Below, piece by piece: positions 25,605 to 40,617 of a stretch of 64,000 nucleotides of DNA. The stretch is from Pilaira anomala (lineage: Eukaryota; Mucoromycota; Mucoromycetes; Mucorales; Mucoraceae): NCBI GenBank assembly GCA_025716855.1, contig JAIXMQ010000061.1, positions 62,001-126,000 on the forward strand, given 5' to 3'. The stretch's first letter is position 1; every line of letters starts with the position of its first letter. The translations under genes and the position numbers were made by a program. The notes beneath the pieces were generated by a model, which had not been told where the DNA came from, searched no databases, and worked only from the letters and a program-made list of their open reading frames with translations.

Positions 25605-28600
25605 AAATATTTTTTGTACAACTTGACAGGCATTGTACCACGTTGTATCCTTGACCTTTTCCGAAACTTGGAACAACGATCCGAATCCAATGCAGAGTTC
25701 AAATACGAAGTTTATGTTTCTTTTCTAGAACTTTATAATGAAGAATTAATTGATTTATTAAGTCCACATCATCAACTCAAAAAGAAAGCTACAGGTACTG
25801 GTGCTGGTGCTGCTACTGCTGCTGCTCCTGTCACAGAAGTAACCATTCGTGAAGATATTGCTGGAAACATTTATTGGAGTGGTGTACGTGAAGAAAGATG
25901 TCAAGATCCAGAACAAGTCATTCAGTTTCTTTCAAAGGGTTCTCTTTGTCGTACAACAGGTTCTACTGAAATGAATACGGTCTCTTCTCGTTCACATGCT
26001 GTCTTTTCTGTCATTTTAAAACAACAGAAATCAGAGCAAGATCCATCTATCACAAGTAAATTTCATTTTGTTGATTTAGCAGGTTCTGAAAGAGTAAATA
26101 TGTTTGCTTGTTTATTTGTTTTTATATATATATATTAACTTTTTTTTTTTTTAATAGTTAAAACGTACACATGCTCAAGGTGATAGAGCAAGAGAAGGTA
26201 TCTCTATTAATTCGGGTTTATTAGCATTGGGAAATGTTATTTCTGCACTTGGTGATGATGCGCGTCGTACTTCACATGTACCTTATCGTGATAGTAAATT
26301 AACACGTTTACTACAAGATTCATTAGGCGGAAACAGTCAAACACTCATGTTAGCCTGTGTCTCTCCATCGGATTCTAATTTTATGGAAACATTAAATACA
26401 TTAAAATATGCAAATCGTGCAAGAAATATCAAGAACAGAGTGACAATCAATCAAGATTTTGCTGGTTCTTCTATTGAAGTCAATCAATTAAGAGCTCAAT
26501 TAGCTCGTCTTCGGCTTGAACTGGTTTCTGTCAGAGCTGAAAATGATGGTGACTGTCATAATAATAATAATAAGAATAATAATAATCGAACCATGATGTC
26601 GAATACAAATTCATTTGGTACAACAAATTATCAACGGGATGATGAAGTCCGTGCTTTACGTTCCGAAGTAGCACGATTAAGAGACCGAATTCAAGATATG
26701 TCTACAAATATTATTCAAATCACAAGTGAACGTGATACCATGATTATGGAACGTGAATTAGGTGAATTCATGAATACTATGGAGGAGAATAGTCATGATG
26801 GTGACTTTAACATCACAACTAATAATGACCTAACACCATCCACTGTTTCACCAAACCCGGTCAAGACACATCCGTTGGTTGCACAATATCAAAAGACCAT
26901 TCAGGACTTGACCAATGAATTATCAGATACGCGTGATCGTTTAGCGTTTATGGAAAAATCCAATACCATCATCCATACTGGTCCAAACACGCCCATGTCC
27001 TTTTCTGGTACGACTCACCATACTCACTTTTATCAACCGGATATCACTCCTTCTTCTTCTCCTCCTCGTCGTCGTAACAATAGTAACAATAATAACAACA
27101 AACGTACTACCAGAAGATTAAGAAACGTTTCTGCCAATTCAAGTACTGTCACATCTTCCATCACTGCACGTAGTAAATCCAAGAGATCGGTTCGAATCAC
27201 ACCTGTCTTAACACAAAGTTCAAGCGCAAAAAGCGCACGTCATCATCACACTAATAAGAAACGAGCACCCAAGAATTATTTAGAAGATGAAGAGGAAGAT
27301 GATGAACAAGTGAATGGATACATTAATGAACAAGTAGATGAAGAACAGATCAAACAAAGTATCGCGAAAGCAAAAGCTGAAATTCAAAAGGGTATGGAAG
27401 TACTGGATTTAATTAAACCAATGGAAGATGCTGCACAGTCTTGGGAAGATGAATTAGAAGCGTTTGAAAAGGCTGAAAGAGCCATGTACGAACGTACAAG
27501 TCAAATTGAAAGATCTGAATCAGATGAAGGTGTCTATACTTCTTCTTCTTCTCCTGTTGATCGTACCATGCAGAATGATGGTGATTTGGATTTACTCATG
27601 GAAATTGAAGCATTATCTGTACCTTCTTGGGATCATAAATCAACTACAACTTCAAATCGAAGATTTGTTTCGGATGAAGATGATGAAGAAGAAGAAGAAG
27701 ATAAGACGACTACAACTACATCTTCTAATAACAATTCTACAATTCAACGCCATCATCATCAACAACAACAACAACAACATGAAAATGAAAAACATAACCC
27801 ACAAATGGTTCGTATGCTTCATCAAATTCAATCCGATATTCGTGTAAAAGAAGAACTCGTATCTCATCTCGAGAAATCAGAAACCAAATTCTCATTCATG
27901 AAACGTAAATTCGACGAAAAAGTATCTCATTTACATTCTCAATTAGCCGAACTTCAAAACGAACGAGATCAAGCCTTAGCTAAATTTACCTCTCCAGCCA
28001 CCGCCACAACACATGCTGTAGCACGTGTAGACCATGCTGCTCAATTAAAAGAAAAGCAACAACTCATCGAAACCCGTCAAGCCTATGAGAACAAGACAAA
28101 ACAACTGGTTGTAGAAATCTATGAATTAAAACGGAATTATAATCGTACCATCTCTACTATGCAATCCACGCGCAATCAACATGAATCTCTTCTACGTTCA
28201 TTAAGAGTCAATGTCGAAACACTCAAGGTCGAAAAGAAGAGAATGATCAAACGTATGAAACAAGAAACAGAACGTGTACGTGAACAAATGGCTTTACAAG
28301 AACGAAAAATTTCGAAATTACAAAGACAACATACTGAAGTCAATCATGCAAGATCAAGATTAGAACGTGAACATGAAGCTCAAAAGTTAACTTTGAAACG
28401 TCGTGATAAAGAAATCTTGATCAGTACAAGTCAATTAAAACAATTAACGGATATGCTGAAAAAGGCTGTACGTGAAGGGGGTATGCTGGATGATTACTTA
28501 TTGAGTAAAGTATCTCATATCATGGGCGGTAGTTTTGCTGCCGTCGCACGTCGAGGTGGGATGCGTAACTTACCTGGTTTCCAACCCACACGTAAAAGAA

Positions 28601-30489
28601 AGAACCCAATTCCTGTCCATGTCCGTGTCGCTCGTAAAAAGCAATTACTGGATAAAATGCTCTACCAATTCATTCAAGGAAAGCAAGCCATTGTAGAAAT
28701 GGAACAAATCTTATTCCGTAGAGAAAGACTTTCATCGGAAAAGATTGAACTTTTAGAAGAAAGAAAGAGTATCTTTATGGCTGAAAAAGAAACAGCCGAA
28801 TTAACAGGTGAACCCATGGATATGCTTGCCATTGATTTAGCAGATGAACGCATTGATTTGATCGAAGCTGAAATCTCTTATTTAACCGCTCGTATTAAGG
28901 CTTTACAATCTGAAGCGGCTGGTGAATCCGATGATGGATTAGATCATCATGGAAAGTCCGTACTACAAGAGAAAAGAAAAGTGACTTTTGCTGATGAAAT
29001 CGTAAGTGATCCACCTGCAAGTGATGAATGGACTGATATGGACGGATTAGAAGAACAATTTAATGTACCTTCAAATGCTGCACCTGAAATGGTCTATGAT
29101 TATACTCTCAAGTTACTAAAGACATTAGAAGCGGATGAATGTCGTAGTATCACTGAAGCACTGGTCGATGATATCTCCAATGTTCGTATGAGTGAATGCA
29201 ATCGACAGATTACAATGCAAAACTTGGAAAAGTCCGTACAAGATTTACGTCGTACTTTAATTGTCATGAAACGTGCTGCAATCGCTACCACCGTTGAAAA
29301 TGAACGTAGAATTCGAAAATTAGAAGAAAAAATCAATAATAACGGTATCAAATCAGCTGAACATTTAGATAATAAGATTGAAGATTATATCATGAACAGT
29401 GGTAATACGATCTTTGACAAGATTTATGAAGATGGTTTAAGAGGTATGATCGGTACACCTGAACCTGACTTTATGATGGTAGAATCGCCTGATATAGAAG
29501 AATTATCTTCTACATCCACGACGATTTCAAATGCTAGTTTTGATAGAAGAAGTAGTACTCAATCGGATCTTGGTCTTGTCCCTCCTCCTTCTCCATTAAC
29601 TTTACCCGCTTATGCTGCTTCCACCACCACCACCACCACGACACATGCAGCCAATCATCTTATGTTATCTCCTACACGTCCTCCCACAAGTAATGGTCTT
29701 CGTGCTCCTGCTTCATTAACCGAAAAAGGTGGTATCATGCGTGTCAATAACAGTAATTACCCTACACGGGATACAACCCCTTCACCCGATCGATTCTACA
29801 ACATGATTCAAAAACGTCTATCTTGGCAACAACGTGCAGGTGGATCCGAATCACCTATCCCCATGACCATGGCCAACCCAGCCGAATTCAATCGATACGC
29901 AAACGACCGTGAATCCTCTACCTCTTCCATTCACAGTGGTCATTTACGTAGAGCCTCACTTCAATCCGATTACTCTTCTTCTCAAAACTCATTCAGTGGT
30001 GGACCCTCTACCATTTCATCCACACAAAGTTCTTTATTATTAAGAAAACGCGCTTCTTCTTCTGTACAACAGTCACCTCCAGTACAAGCGCAACAACTTC
30101 AACAACAAGCAAGAAGACGTGCTTCCTTGAGAGAATTATCTTTAAAAGGTACAAATAGTGCCATGACACATATGATGGAATATGAGTATGAAAATAATAC
30201 TTCACCAACGCCTTCCATGTCGTATCAAAGAGTATTATCGGGCGGTCAATTAACACATCAGAATCTTATTAAAAGACCTCCTATCATCACAAGTCAATCG
30301 ACCATGGTAGATAGAGCAAGTACGCCTACAGGTCATAATGTCTTTGCACGTTTATCTCAAACGCCTACAAGAGCATCACAGGCTAAAATCTCTCATCGTC
30401 ATAGTAGTAGTAGTATGGATGATCTCAGACAGAAATGGGAAGTGGAACGTACTTCAAGTGCCATGAGTGGATCTTTCTATGGTGATTAA
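24993..30489 (+). CDS. Kinesin-4 family motor (KIF4/KIF21-like)
   Basis: Six exons (24993-25012, 25098-25301, 25369-25395, 25467-25537, 25630-26093, 26158-30489) encode 1,705 residues. The motor occupies roughly the first 370: VGLRVRPL, P-loop GQTGSGKT, switch [12 protein letters not shown], switch II DLAGSERLKR, then [18 protein letters not shown] and [13 protein letters not shown] Gly/Ala-rich insert lies in a motor surface loop. The rest is long coiled coil broken by Asn-, Ser- and acidic-rich linkers, then a disordered Ser/Thr/Pro C terminus. Motor sequence and long coiled-coil tail fit kinesin-4, plus-end motors for chromosome arms, the spindle midzone or microtubule length control. Subfamily assignment is from memory. 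The 20-nt first exon supplies the normal pre-motor residues and its donor (GTTGGA) is weak. Confidence 0.92.
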
Positions 30490-30617
30490 TTCCTCTTAGT
30501 TATTTATTTATACCTCTTTTTTTTTTTTATATTTCACCTTTCAAACTGTAATTTAACTACACTTTATTATTATTATTATTATTATTTATGTATAATAAAA
30601 TTTAACTATTTTTTTTT

Positions 30618-33536
30618 TTATTCTTCTTCACTATCATCATCTTGTTCTGCTTCGTCGTCGTCGTCGTCATCATCATCATCATCATTATCCATAGAATAAA
30701 CTTTAAGTAATCCATTTGAGGCAACAACACACATGATTCTTCTCTTTGGACTTCCATTACAACCTAATTTGACATGAATCATATTTTCTAATTTAAGCGA
30801 ACGATTTACCTTATAAAAAATAACCGTGAGATAAGATTTAACAGATAAAAAAAAAAAAACTTTTACTTTTAAATCTTTTGTGTCAGAAATAGTTTTAAAT
30901 TCAATATCATTCAATAACAAAGTAGATAAAGTACTATCATCTAATATATAAATAAAGTAAGCATTTTCAATTCTACATATAAAAGGATTTTCTTACTTTT
31001 ATCATCTTGGATACAAATGCCCAATTCGTTTTCATCAAAAAATTCCATATCCGTAATTATTCCTTCTGGCATATTAAAAAGTGCCTGCTGTATTTTAGAA
31101 TCTTTACCAAACCCATTTTTTAAAATAACCACTAAAAAAAAAAAGGTATGTTTATAGTTAGTTCTGTGTTTATCAGTAGCAAAAAAAAGAAACCTTTTTT
31201 TTTTTTTTTTTTACATTTCGGGTTTAGGTTTAGTTGTAAAAATGCATAATAGTTATATTGATATCCATCGTGCTGTTTCTAAAATAATATAAGTCGCTTT
31301 TTCTTTTTTTTCAAATGATATCTTTTATAACTTACAGTTGTATTAAACGAAATAACTGTATCTCTTGGCTGATCACAAAGGGAAACTCCGTCCAATCGGA
31401 AGAAATTGTTTGCAGTTACTTTCATTTGTTCACTAAATGTGATTGAAGGTTTTTCCAACATTTTGTTACAACTTGTTTTTATCTCATTTAATAAATACAC
31501 AAATTGTTTCTTGTTGACATCTTTTATATATATAAAAAAAAAATGAAGTGTGTGTGAGTTGTAATATAATTAAAAAGAAATGTTTTTTATCTTGTTACCT
31601 TGCGTTGGTAAGACAAAATATTCGGCCAAACTATCTTTTATAAAATCATGATTAAGGAACTCTAATACAAGTTCCGGATCTTCACATAGGCTAGACTCAT
31701 TTTGGAATTCAGTATTTGGTCCAGATGTTACTTTTTCAGTCACTACAAAAAAAAAAAAAAAAAAATTAGAAGTAGTATTACTACATACATACATCATCAT
31801 CATCATTTTTACCCATCGTAATCCATTTTATAAACGCTTTAAATGTTGTAGCTAATCGATTCAAGTCTTTTGTAAATAAATGTATTTGAGTTACAAATTC
31901 TCGAATACATTCAATCGAATTTTCAACCGCTTTAATCTCTAAAAAATCACCATATCTTTGAGTCCACAAGCTAAAACCTAAAAGTTTACTTAATTCTAAT
32001 TGTATTCTTTCACAAGCAGGTAAAATATGTTCACAGACAATCTTTAATGAATTTTGATATCCATGCGTTACATTGCTTTCCAACTGTTTAAGATACTAAA
32101 ATAAACTTGTAAAAATTAAAAAGGTCCCGGGTCCCTGAATATATATATATATTTACCTGAGATGTCAAATACTCTTCGAAAAAAAGCCGTAAAGATTCTG
32201 TCACACTACCTATAGCCAAAGTCCCAGTAAGTTCTACTTCTGGCATAGCAGTAGCCTGATCTAGATATAAAAAAGAGAGGCGTGAGTCAAAAAAAAAAAA
32301 AAAAAAAGAAAAGAAAAAGAAAAAAAGAAACTTTACGATTATCTCTTGAAATGTAATCAGATGCTTCCGAGGCCATTTTACTTGTTAAAAGTGCATAAGA
32401 AGTATGATGTCTTACAAGTACATCTAATGTGATTGTAATATATTCTAATAAATAATCCAACTTGTTTTGTATTTCTGAAATACTAAATATTTGATCTTTT
32501 TTATCTTGCAAAATACTCGTATTGATAAAATGGAGTCTAAAAAGCCCTTTTTTATTTTCATCCATGGAGGTTGTCATCACTTGAACTGAAGCTACATTTT
32601 CTGGTACGGAGATATCGAATATCATCGGATGCCACTCTTCTTCTTCTTCGTACATGTCAATAAATCCAATTGGGTATACTCCATTTAAGCTATTTTGACA
32701 TTAATTTGTCTTTGTAAGGATATTTATATATGTAATATAATACAATACCTTATATGTATTTGTCCTTTGGCATTACCAATGAATAACAATGTTTGTGTTT
32801 CTGTACTATTGAAAGGTTTTATAGGAAGTTGAATTTTTTTTCTTCGAGAAACTGGTATACGTGATCTGAATTTTATGAGTTAATTTGCTATATTGTGCGC
32901 ACTTTTTTACTGCAAATCCTTACACAGGTTCTTCTGGAGGTTGTTCACTCAAAGTAGGAAGAGATGATTCTAAATCAAATGCATCAATATCAAACCCTTC
33001 CTATACATATTATAAGTATACATGTATATACAAATATTATATATATTTCATGCAAAAAAAAAAAAAAAGCTTAAAAAAAAAAAAATTACAATATCTGTTT
33101 GTGTTTTCTTGTACTCATAATTAATCCAAACAAGCGAAGTAATTGAAGCTGCATTTTTGACAGGAGACCAACAAGGATATACCTTTGGCTTTGGATATGT
33201 AATATTAATTCTATAAACATTTCCATCAACACAACCAATAACCAACTCTTTTCCTATAAAAAAAAAAAAAAAAAAATCGCTACATATAAAAAAAAAAAAT
33301 ACTTTATATATTTTCATTGCATACAAACCATTAGGTTTCCATGTCACAATCTTGATGTCAGCCCAAGTTGAATCTTTTAAAGTCCAAACTTTATCCACTT
33401 GTACACCAATTCGACACAAGGTCATTGTATTTTTAGTCGAAACAAGTAAAACAAGATCGGCTGTTGGACACCAAGATATAATTCGTACATTATCTGCTAA
33501 TAATTTCTCATTGAAAAACCCAAACGATTCACTCAT
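30618..33536 (-). CDS. APC4: Anaphase-promoting complex subunit 4
   Basis: A gene of about twelve exons runs from the ATG at 33536 to a stop at 30618. The N-terminal WD40-like part reads IISWCPTADLVLLVS, IKIVTWKPNGKELVIGC and INYEYKK. The middle is helical, with KLLGFSLWTQRYGDFLEI and FKAFIKWITMG typical of the APC4 helical domain. The C terminus ends in an Asp/Glu-rich tail that overlaps a GAT/CAT simple repeat. APC4 is a scaffold of the APC/C ubiquitin ligase, linking the TPR arm to the platform. MSESFGFFNEK was taken as the start because it leads directly into the first propeller blade; an in-frame upstream Met at 33572 is possible. Introns contain A/T runs and the protein is intact. It is convergent with kinesin (128 bp apart). 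Confidence 0.9.
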
Positions 33537-33733
33537 TTTCAAAATAGAATGTAAAAAAGAAATGAGGAACAATGAAATGATGATTTTATTTTGTAATGTA
33601 AAAGAAAGAAAAAAAAAACGTGACTGTAAACGCGTCTGTAAAAGAAGTAAAAATGGTTGTTTGAGTGGGTATAAGAAAAAAGGTTTTATATATAAATATA
33701 TACAATATGGGCATTTTAAAAAAAAATATATAT

Positions 33734-35468
33734 CTAATTTTCACGTAAAGAAGAACGAGGTAAACGAGTACTTGTAGTAGTATTAGAAGAAACAATATCT
33801 TGATTAGCAGCAAGTAAAGCATTTTTAGGTGTACGCATTAAAGGTAATCTTTTACGAGGTAATTCAACTACAACCCTTTTACGTTTCAAATTATGTTGAC
33901 ATTCTTCAGTACAGTACCAAGCACTATCACTTTGAATAAATGTATCGGTTAAAGGAGATAATCCTTCATGATAACAAGCTTGATGATATGCTTTAGGACA
34001 TCCATCGCAAAGCACAAGTACGTTATCTTTCCAGGATTCTTGACATTGACATTGAGAACAAAATAATTGAAGTACAGGACGTGTTCTTTTATCAATGGTT
34101 TCTGACGCAAAAGATGTCAAATCTAAGCGAGGTAATTTACAAGCAAAGCCATAACCTTTATAATCGCAGCCATGTTTACTATTTTTTTTTAAAAAAATAA
34201 ATAAATAAACAAGATTTATATATATATATATATATGTGTGTGTGTATACTTTACTTGCATAGGGTTCTTTTCCCCCAAGGTCCTGGACGCCAATTTACAC
34301 CTTCAGTTGTACCACAGTAACGGCACCAATCAATATTTTGCTTTGATAACCTTTGGTATATGGATGGAGAAGAAATAAATCTAGGCAAACTCATTGATGC
34401 ATCATCTGTCTTTGAATTATCTGCTGAACTGTTGTATTCCCAAGCACTGATAACATTATTTTGATGACTGAGGTGGAATTTAAATTAAAAAGAAGGTCAG
34501 TCATTTCACAAAGATATTAATGGTACAACACTTTATATATATATATCTATATTATTTTATACCTAGTAGTAGTAGTAGTAGTATTTAAATTCTTTTTTGA
34601 TAGATATTTGGAAGTGGTTATAGTGCAAGATTTCTTTGTTAATGCTTTCATCTCTTGATTACATGTCTTGTTATACTTTTTCTTTGTCGTATTTATCATC
34701 GGTTGTTTGGTTCTCCGATTATTGCCAGTTGTATTTGAAGGTATTATAGAAGAAGTTCCCAGTCCAATTTTAGGCGTGTCTTCTTCATCTAACGTTGTTG
34801 TTGTTGTTGTTGTATTCGTAGAAGTATTAGCAGTAGAAGCTAAATCAAGACCGTAAAAAAATAAAACTTGATCTTGAGTATTTGATAAAAATTCTTCTTC
34901 TTCATATTGATAAGAACAACTTGTCGTATCAGACATTAAACTATGACAATCATCACTCACACTACTTTGAGATGATGATGAATCCATCATGGCTGGTGAA
35001 AAAAATACGTCTTTTACCAAGTTTTTTTGAATATACATTTCTTCTTGCTCAGCCAAAGAAATATCAAATGTGATTGACGCATTTTCAAATGTTTGATGTA
35101 GTATAGGTGGCATTACTGTAAACGATGGCGAAATGTGGTACGAATTCTGCTGAAAAAAAAAAAAAAAAAAAAAATCGGAGATGAGAAATGCTAATCTCTC
35201 TGCTGGTTGTGTGTGTGTGTGTGTGCTGAAAGAGAGTGAGAAAAAAAAAAAAAAAAAAACTTACCATAGGATCATTCATCTGTAATTTATTTATAGATGA
35301 CAAGGAACTGTCTAAATCAAATGGATCAGAATAAATCATTCCGGGTTCATGAATTATATTATTATCTTGTTGAAATAAATTTAAAGATTGTTGAAGTTGA
35401 TTTATAAAATGAAAGGATGTCATAATATCTGACATATTTTCTTGAAAGTTATTTTGCATATGTTGCAT
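33734..35468 (-). CDS. GATA-like zinc finger plus PHD finger protein
   Basis: Four exons (35468-35265, 35149-34563, 34467-34255, 34178-33734) encode 482 residues. The first 310 are low-complexity (Ser, Thr, Asn, Gln). Residues 312-345 read WCRYCGTTEGVNWRPGPWGKRTLC then NKHGCDYKGYG as two adjoining pieces, a GATA-type finger in which the fourth ligand, normally Cys, is His337. A PHD finger follows at 375-428 with the C4HC3 ligands CSQC, LCDGC, YHQAC and WYCTEEC. A basic tail (LKRKR...LPRKRLPL) could be a nuclear signal. The combination suggests a chromatin reader that also contacts DNA or protein; PHD fingers often read histone H3 tails. The exact orthologue is not recognised. It sits tandem and 197 bp upstream of APC4. 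Confidence 0.85.
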
Positions 35469-37773
35469 AAAGAATATGGTTGATTTAGAAAGCGAAAAAA
35501 AAAAAAAAAAAAAAAAAAAAGGAAGGGCGTGTAATAATAGTATAAATCTTTTTTTTTTTTCTTTTTTCTTTTTTTTTTTTATTTGTTTGTTTGTTTTTTC
35601 AGTAACAGTTACAAAAAGACAAAAGAAAGAGAAAAAGAAAAGAAATTTTATCAGGTTGGGCAGGTTTAATAAGAGGAAGGTGAAAATTAAAATTTATGGG
35701 GGTGTAATACAGGTATTTTAATTGGGGGGTACTGAATTTAGCTGGATAGAGTAAGTAAACACTTTCTTTTGTGTGTAATTGTGTTACTTTAAAGAAAATG
35801 AAAAAAGTTAGTTTTTCCCTTTTCAATAAGTAATAACTGTGTATTTACCTCGTTTTATTTAGTTCACTCAGAATTTTATACTATATTACTTACTCTTGCT
35901 GATGAAATATACTCACATACATAATATAACGTTAAAATTGATTATGTAATACACCAACAAAAATTAAGGTACGATCTATTTAAACTCTACCAGGATTTAT
36001 TTGTTACTTTTTTCATATCGTCTCCTATATTTATTCTCCCTTTCGCCATAAACAAGAGAAATATTTTAAATGAGCACATACATGTACTTTTTTAACTTTA
36101 ATTTGAAATCATTATAAAGAGTGAAAAAAAAAAAGGCGGTGATGAAATCAACTACTCAATCTCATAGTTTATATAACTAAAAAGTCCTCATAGAAATTAA
36201 TTCAATAACTATTGATTTTTTTTACATGTATGTACATGTTATGCATGTCTCACTATTTTTACAACTGCAGCTTTTTGAATTATTACTACTGTTGTTTTAT
36301 AATATTCTTCCAGGCCTCGATTTAACCAACTAATTCAAATGTGTATTACATTTATGTGTGTTACTATAAACTTAGTTGGTAATTAAAAACAAGAAAATCT
36401 ATTAGTGTTCGTATCTTCAATTAAAAGGACGAGTTTTATATTCTTGGTTAACTACGCCTTTTTTTTTTTACAGACTGCACAACGCTAGTGTATATATGTA
36501 TTAAAACCAACATCAGCGGGGCAATTTCGTTTTAGGTAAAAAAAAAAAAAAAAATTATCAAGTAGTTTTACTTTCGCGGAACCCGGAAGCAAAAACCTGT
36601 AATTATCAATAAATTATAACACATTCTTTTTCTTTTTTTAACAATTGATTTCTATAGATTGATTTATTTAAAATAGAAAAAGATGAAATAAACGATAAAG
36701 GTACGTGTGTTCTTCTTTTTTTCTGTGTACACAGAAATTTGTTACATCAGCTCAATTGTTTAAACTCTATTTCTTTACCGCCTTTTTTTCTTTTTCTTTG
36801 TTTTTTTTTTATCAACAGATTTTGTTTCACACGTGTACAGATATATTCGTTTAAAACTATTTTTTTTTAAAAAGAAAGACTCAGAAAAATAAACACAATA
36901 AAAAGATAGTGCTACACAGAGTTGTAGAAACTTTATCGTATCATATTAAACAACGCTGGTAACTAAAATATTTATATATTCGGTGTAATATACATCTCAT
37001 GTAACATCTCTCTTGAAAGTGTGAGCAGGTAAATTCCCGAAATCCTGATTTGTCTTATTGTTTATTTTCATCAGCAGCATTAGGTTAATACGCCACATTT
37101 ATAGTACATATTATATATCTTTACCTCATACTTGTAACAAAGAATATATGACGCGTATATGATGATTTAAATCCACAATTTGGTCAACCAATTTTATTTT
37201 ATTTTTTGCTGAATTCTTGGGGCACCACAAAAAAAAAAGTGATTTGTGACGCAGACCTTTTTTTTTTTTTACCTTCGGAGTTCCTGACTGTGGTGGTGTA
37301 GATGAGTTTTATGCATTGCAACCAAAAGGCTTTTCATAAAGTGAGCTAATATTATTCTTTTACTTTATTAACTGTATCAGTTCAAGTTTAGTTATTAATA
37401 AAAACAAAGTATTTTGCCAATTTTTTGGGGGGGGGGGGTTTGCAATTATGAATTAAAGATATATAGTAAAAAGATGGCTTTTTATCACAGCATGTCAATA
37501 AGTAGGAGAAATTATAAGTTTTTTTTATCCGTTGTTAAAATAAATTACATAGTAAAGAATAATAATTACATCTCGCTGAAAAAAATTTCCGACTTTTTTT
37601 TTTGCGGCCTTAAATCGTATCATGGTCTTACATATTTCTGACTTGAGAAAATTAAATACGGCCAAAAACTTTCTGAAACTTGCGACCTCGAGAAGTGTAT
37701 TACATAAGCTCTCTACTTCCGCATAAGTGGATATCTCGACATTCTTTATTATACAATCTGTAATTAACTTACC
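35469..37773. other. Intergenic 2.3 kb
   Basis: AT-rich with homopolymers; an A-run of about 26 lies just upstream of the PHD gene start, and a T6G12 run sits at 37421-37438. No gene was supported. Confidence 0.45.
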
Positions 37774-38117
37774 ATGGGGTGGCTCCTGGGTCCTACTAGA
37801 AGTTTACTTTTGTGGGTTTAAAGATTTAATACCAGTTTCTGGGTTTCTTTTGTGATACAGTTATATAGTGCCATAGTGTTATTGCCGTCGATGATTGTTC
37901 TGACTGGTGTTGTTGCTATGGTACGTGTTGCTATGATGGTAAGTAACTCCTTTTTATGTATTATATTTCCAACTCATTTGAGATGTGTTGCTATTTTTAA
38001 GGTCTGCTGGCTCTCCTGAGAAAGCAGAAGGACAGAACATTTGTTAAAGTGAGTTTTGACGAAGCTGTTACTTTCCTTCTTCTCCGTCCTCGGTTACGAG
38101 CGGTTTGCACAATTTAA
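37774..38117 (+). pseudogene. Spliced-looking locus of unknown nature (gene remnant or ncRNA)
   Basis: This patch is clearly richer in G+C than its surroundings. An ATG at 37774 opens 14 codons, then a possible 45-nt intron (37816-37860) with GTTTAA and GATACAG borders leads to 26 hydrophobic codons (LYSAIVLLPSMIVLTGVVAM) ending at a perfect GTAAGT donor (37939). The next acceptor (38001) in that phase gives a stop after five codons. In the other phase it continues 38 codons (LLALLRKQKDRTFVKVSFDE...) to a TAA at 38115-38117. The frames do not agree, so this may be a broken gene, a very short membrane peptide or a spliced non-coding RNA. I do not recognise the sequence. Confidence 0.3.
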
Positions 38118-38898
38118 TTTGTGTGTATTGGCACCTGAACCATACATATATCAAAGGGAGAGTTGGATTGACGGTTCTTATTTTGGTAGATGTCATCTCA
38201 AAGGAAAATATTATCACTGATTGTTGTCCTTATCCGTTGCATCGTTTTATAATAATAGTACCCAATAAAAAATAAAAATATGTAAAAATAAGACAATCAT
38301 AGTCATAATAATAATGTTAATAATAACAAAATGTAATTGTTGTTCTTTATATAAAAATGTGTTCAAAAGTCTTTACTAAATGGAATTTATTTGAATGGAT
38401 AAAACTCAATTTCTCCTTTGACATGCATTATACATAAATAAAACTATCTTTTTTTTTGCTAAAGTGGACCCTTTTTTTTTTTTTTTTTACATACTATATA
38501 CCTTTAATTCATAATTGCAAAAACCCAGTTAGCAAAATATATGTTTTTATTTATCACTAAACTTGAGCTGAAATTCGGTTGATAAAATATAAGGACAATA
38601 TTAGCTCTATGAAGCTTTTGGTTAATGCATAAAGCTCATAAACTTATTTGCTACAATACAATCAAGAACTCCTCCACAAATCGCTCTTTTATTTTTAGAT
38701 TGATCCTCGTACTGTGTATATACAATTAATCTATTTTGACAGCAATAATGGTTGTACAACTTTTACTACGCTTTATTTGTTATTTTGCAACTCCACAATT
38801 TTTCTTTTGACAGGTATTTAACAAAGAGAAATTAAGAAAATGATGATGCATGCAAAAGTTTATTATTTGGTTATATTCATATATTAGGATTTTTTTTA
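38118..38898. other. Intergenic
   Basis: Nothing recognisable. AT-rich, with a T18 run near 38471-38488. Confidence 0.5.
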
Positions 38899-40096
<1,198 letters not shown>

Positions 40097-40617
40097 GTTG
40101 AAAATAAACTAATTATGCTTGAAAAGGGGAAGAAAAAGAAAAAAAAAATCCAGAAATTTCGTTTCCTACTTTGAATAAGGTGGCTTAAATTTCACAGTCA
40201 CTTTAAAACAGTTCTACCATTATGCATTTTATCTTCAAAAGACTATTACCGCTTGATTGCTTAAGATAATTGCTATCAAAAGAGTCATTGAATATATAAT
40301 ATGGTAGATTAGATAATTCAAACAATTGAGTAAATAAAACAAATCCCACATACAATGAATAATCTCTTTAAAGTAGCTAGAAGCACATTTCTTATGTATT
40401 AATTTCACAGGATGGTGCTCTGTGTTTTGTTATACAACCATCTTGAGCTGTAGAATAAACACTATCATATATACATACAAGATAAGTGCATATAGTTTCG
40501 AGAAAATACAATGCTCAAGTAAAAACAAACAAACTTCCCCTTCCCTTAAAAGAAAAGAAATTACATGTGCAACTAACACCGACAAGTTCAAAAAAAGAAA
40601 AATGATTCGATTTTTAT
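40097..40617. other. Intergenic, KRR1 promoter
   Basis: A 521-bp AT-rich interval between two minus-strand genes. Short frames on both strands here (40422-40664, 40430-40617) have no support. Confidence 0.5.

Noticed and set aside
27464..27867. Alternative frames on both strands inside the kinesin exon
   Set aside because: Products of CAA/GAA/ATT simple repeats within a well-supported coding frame.
37760..37800. U1 snRNA 5' end resemblance (ACTTACC)
   Set aside because: The U1-70K loop sequence and an Sm site at the right distance are missing.
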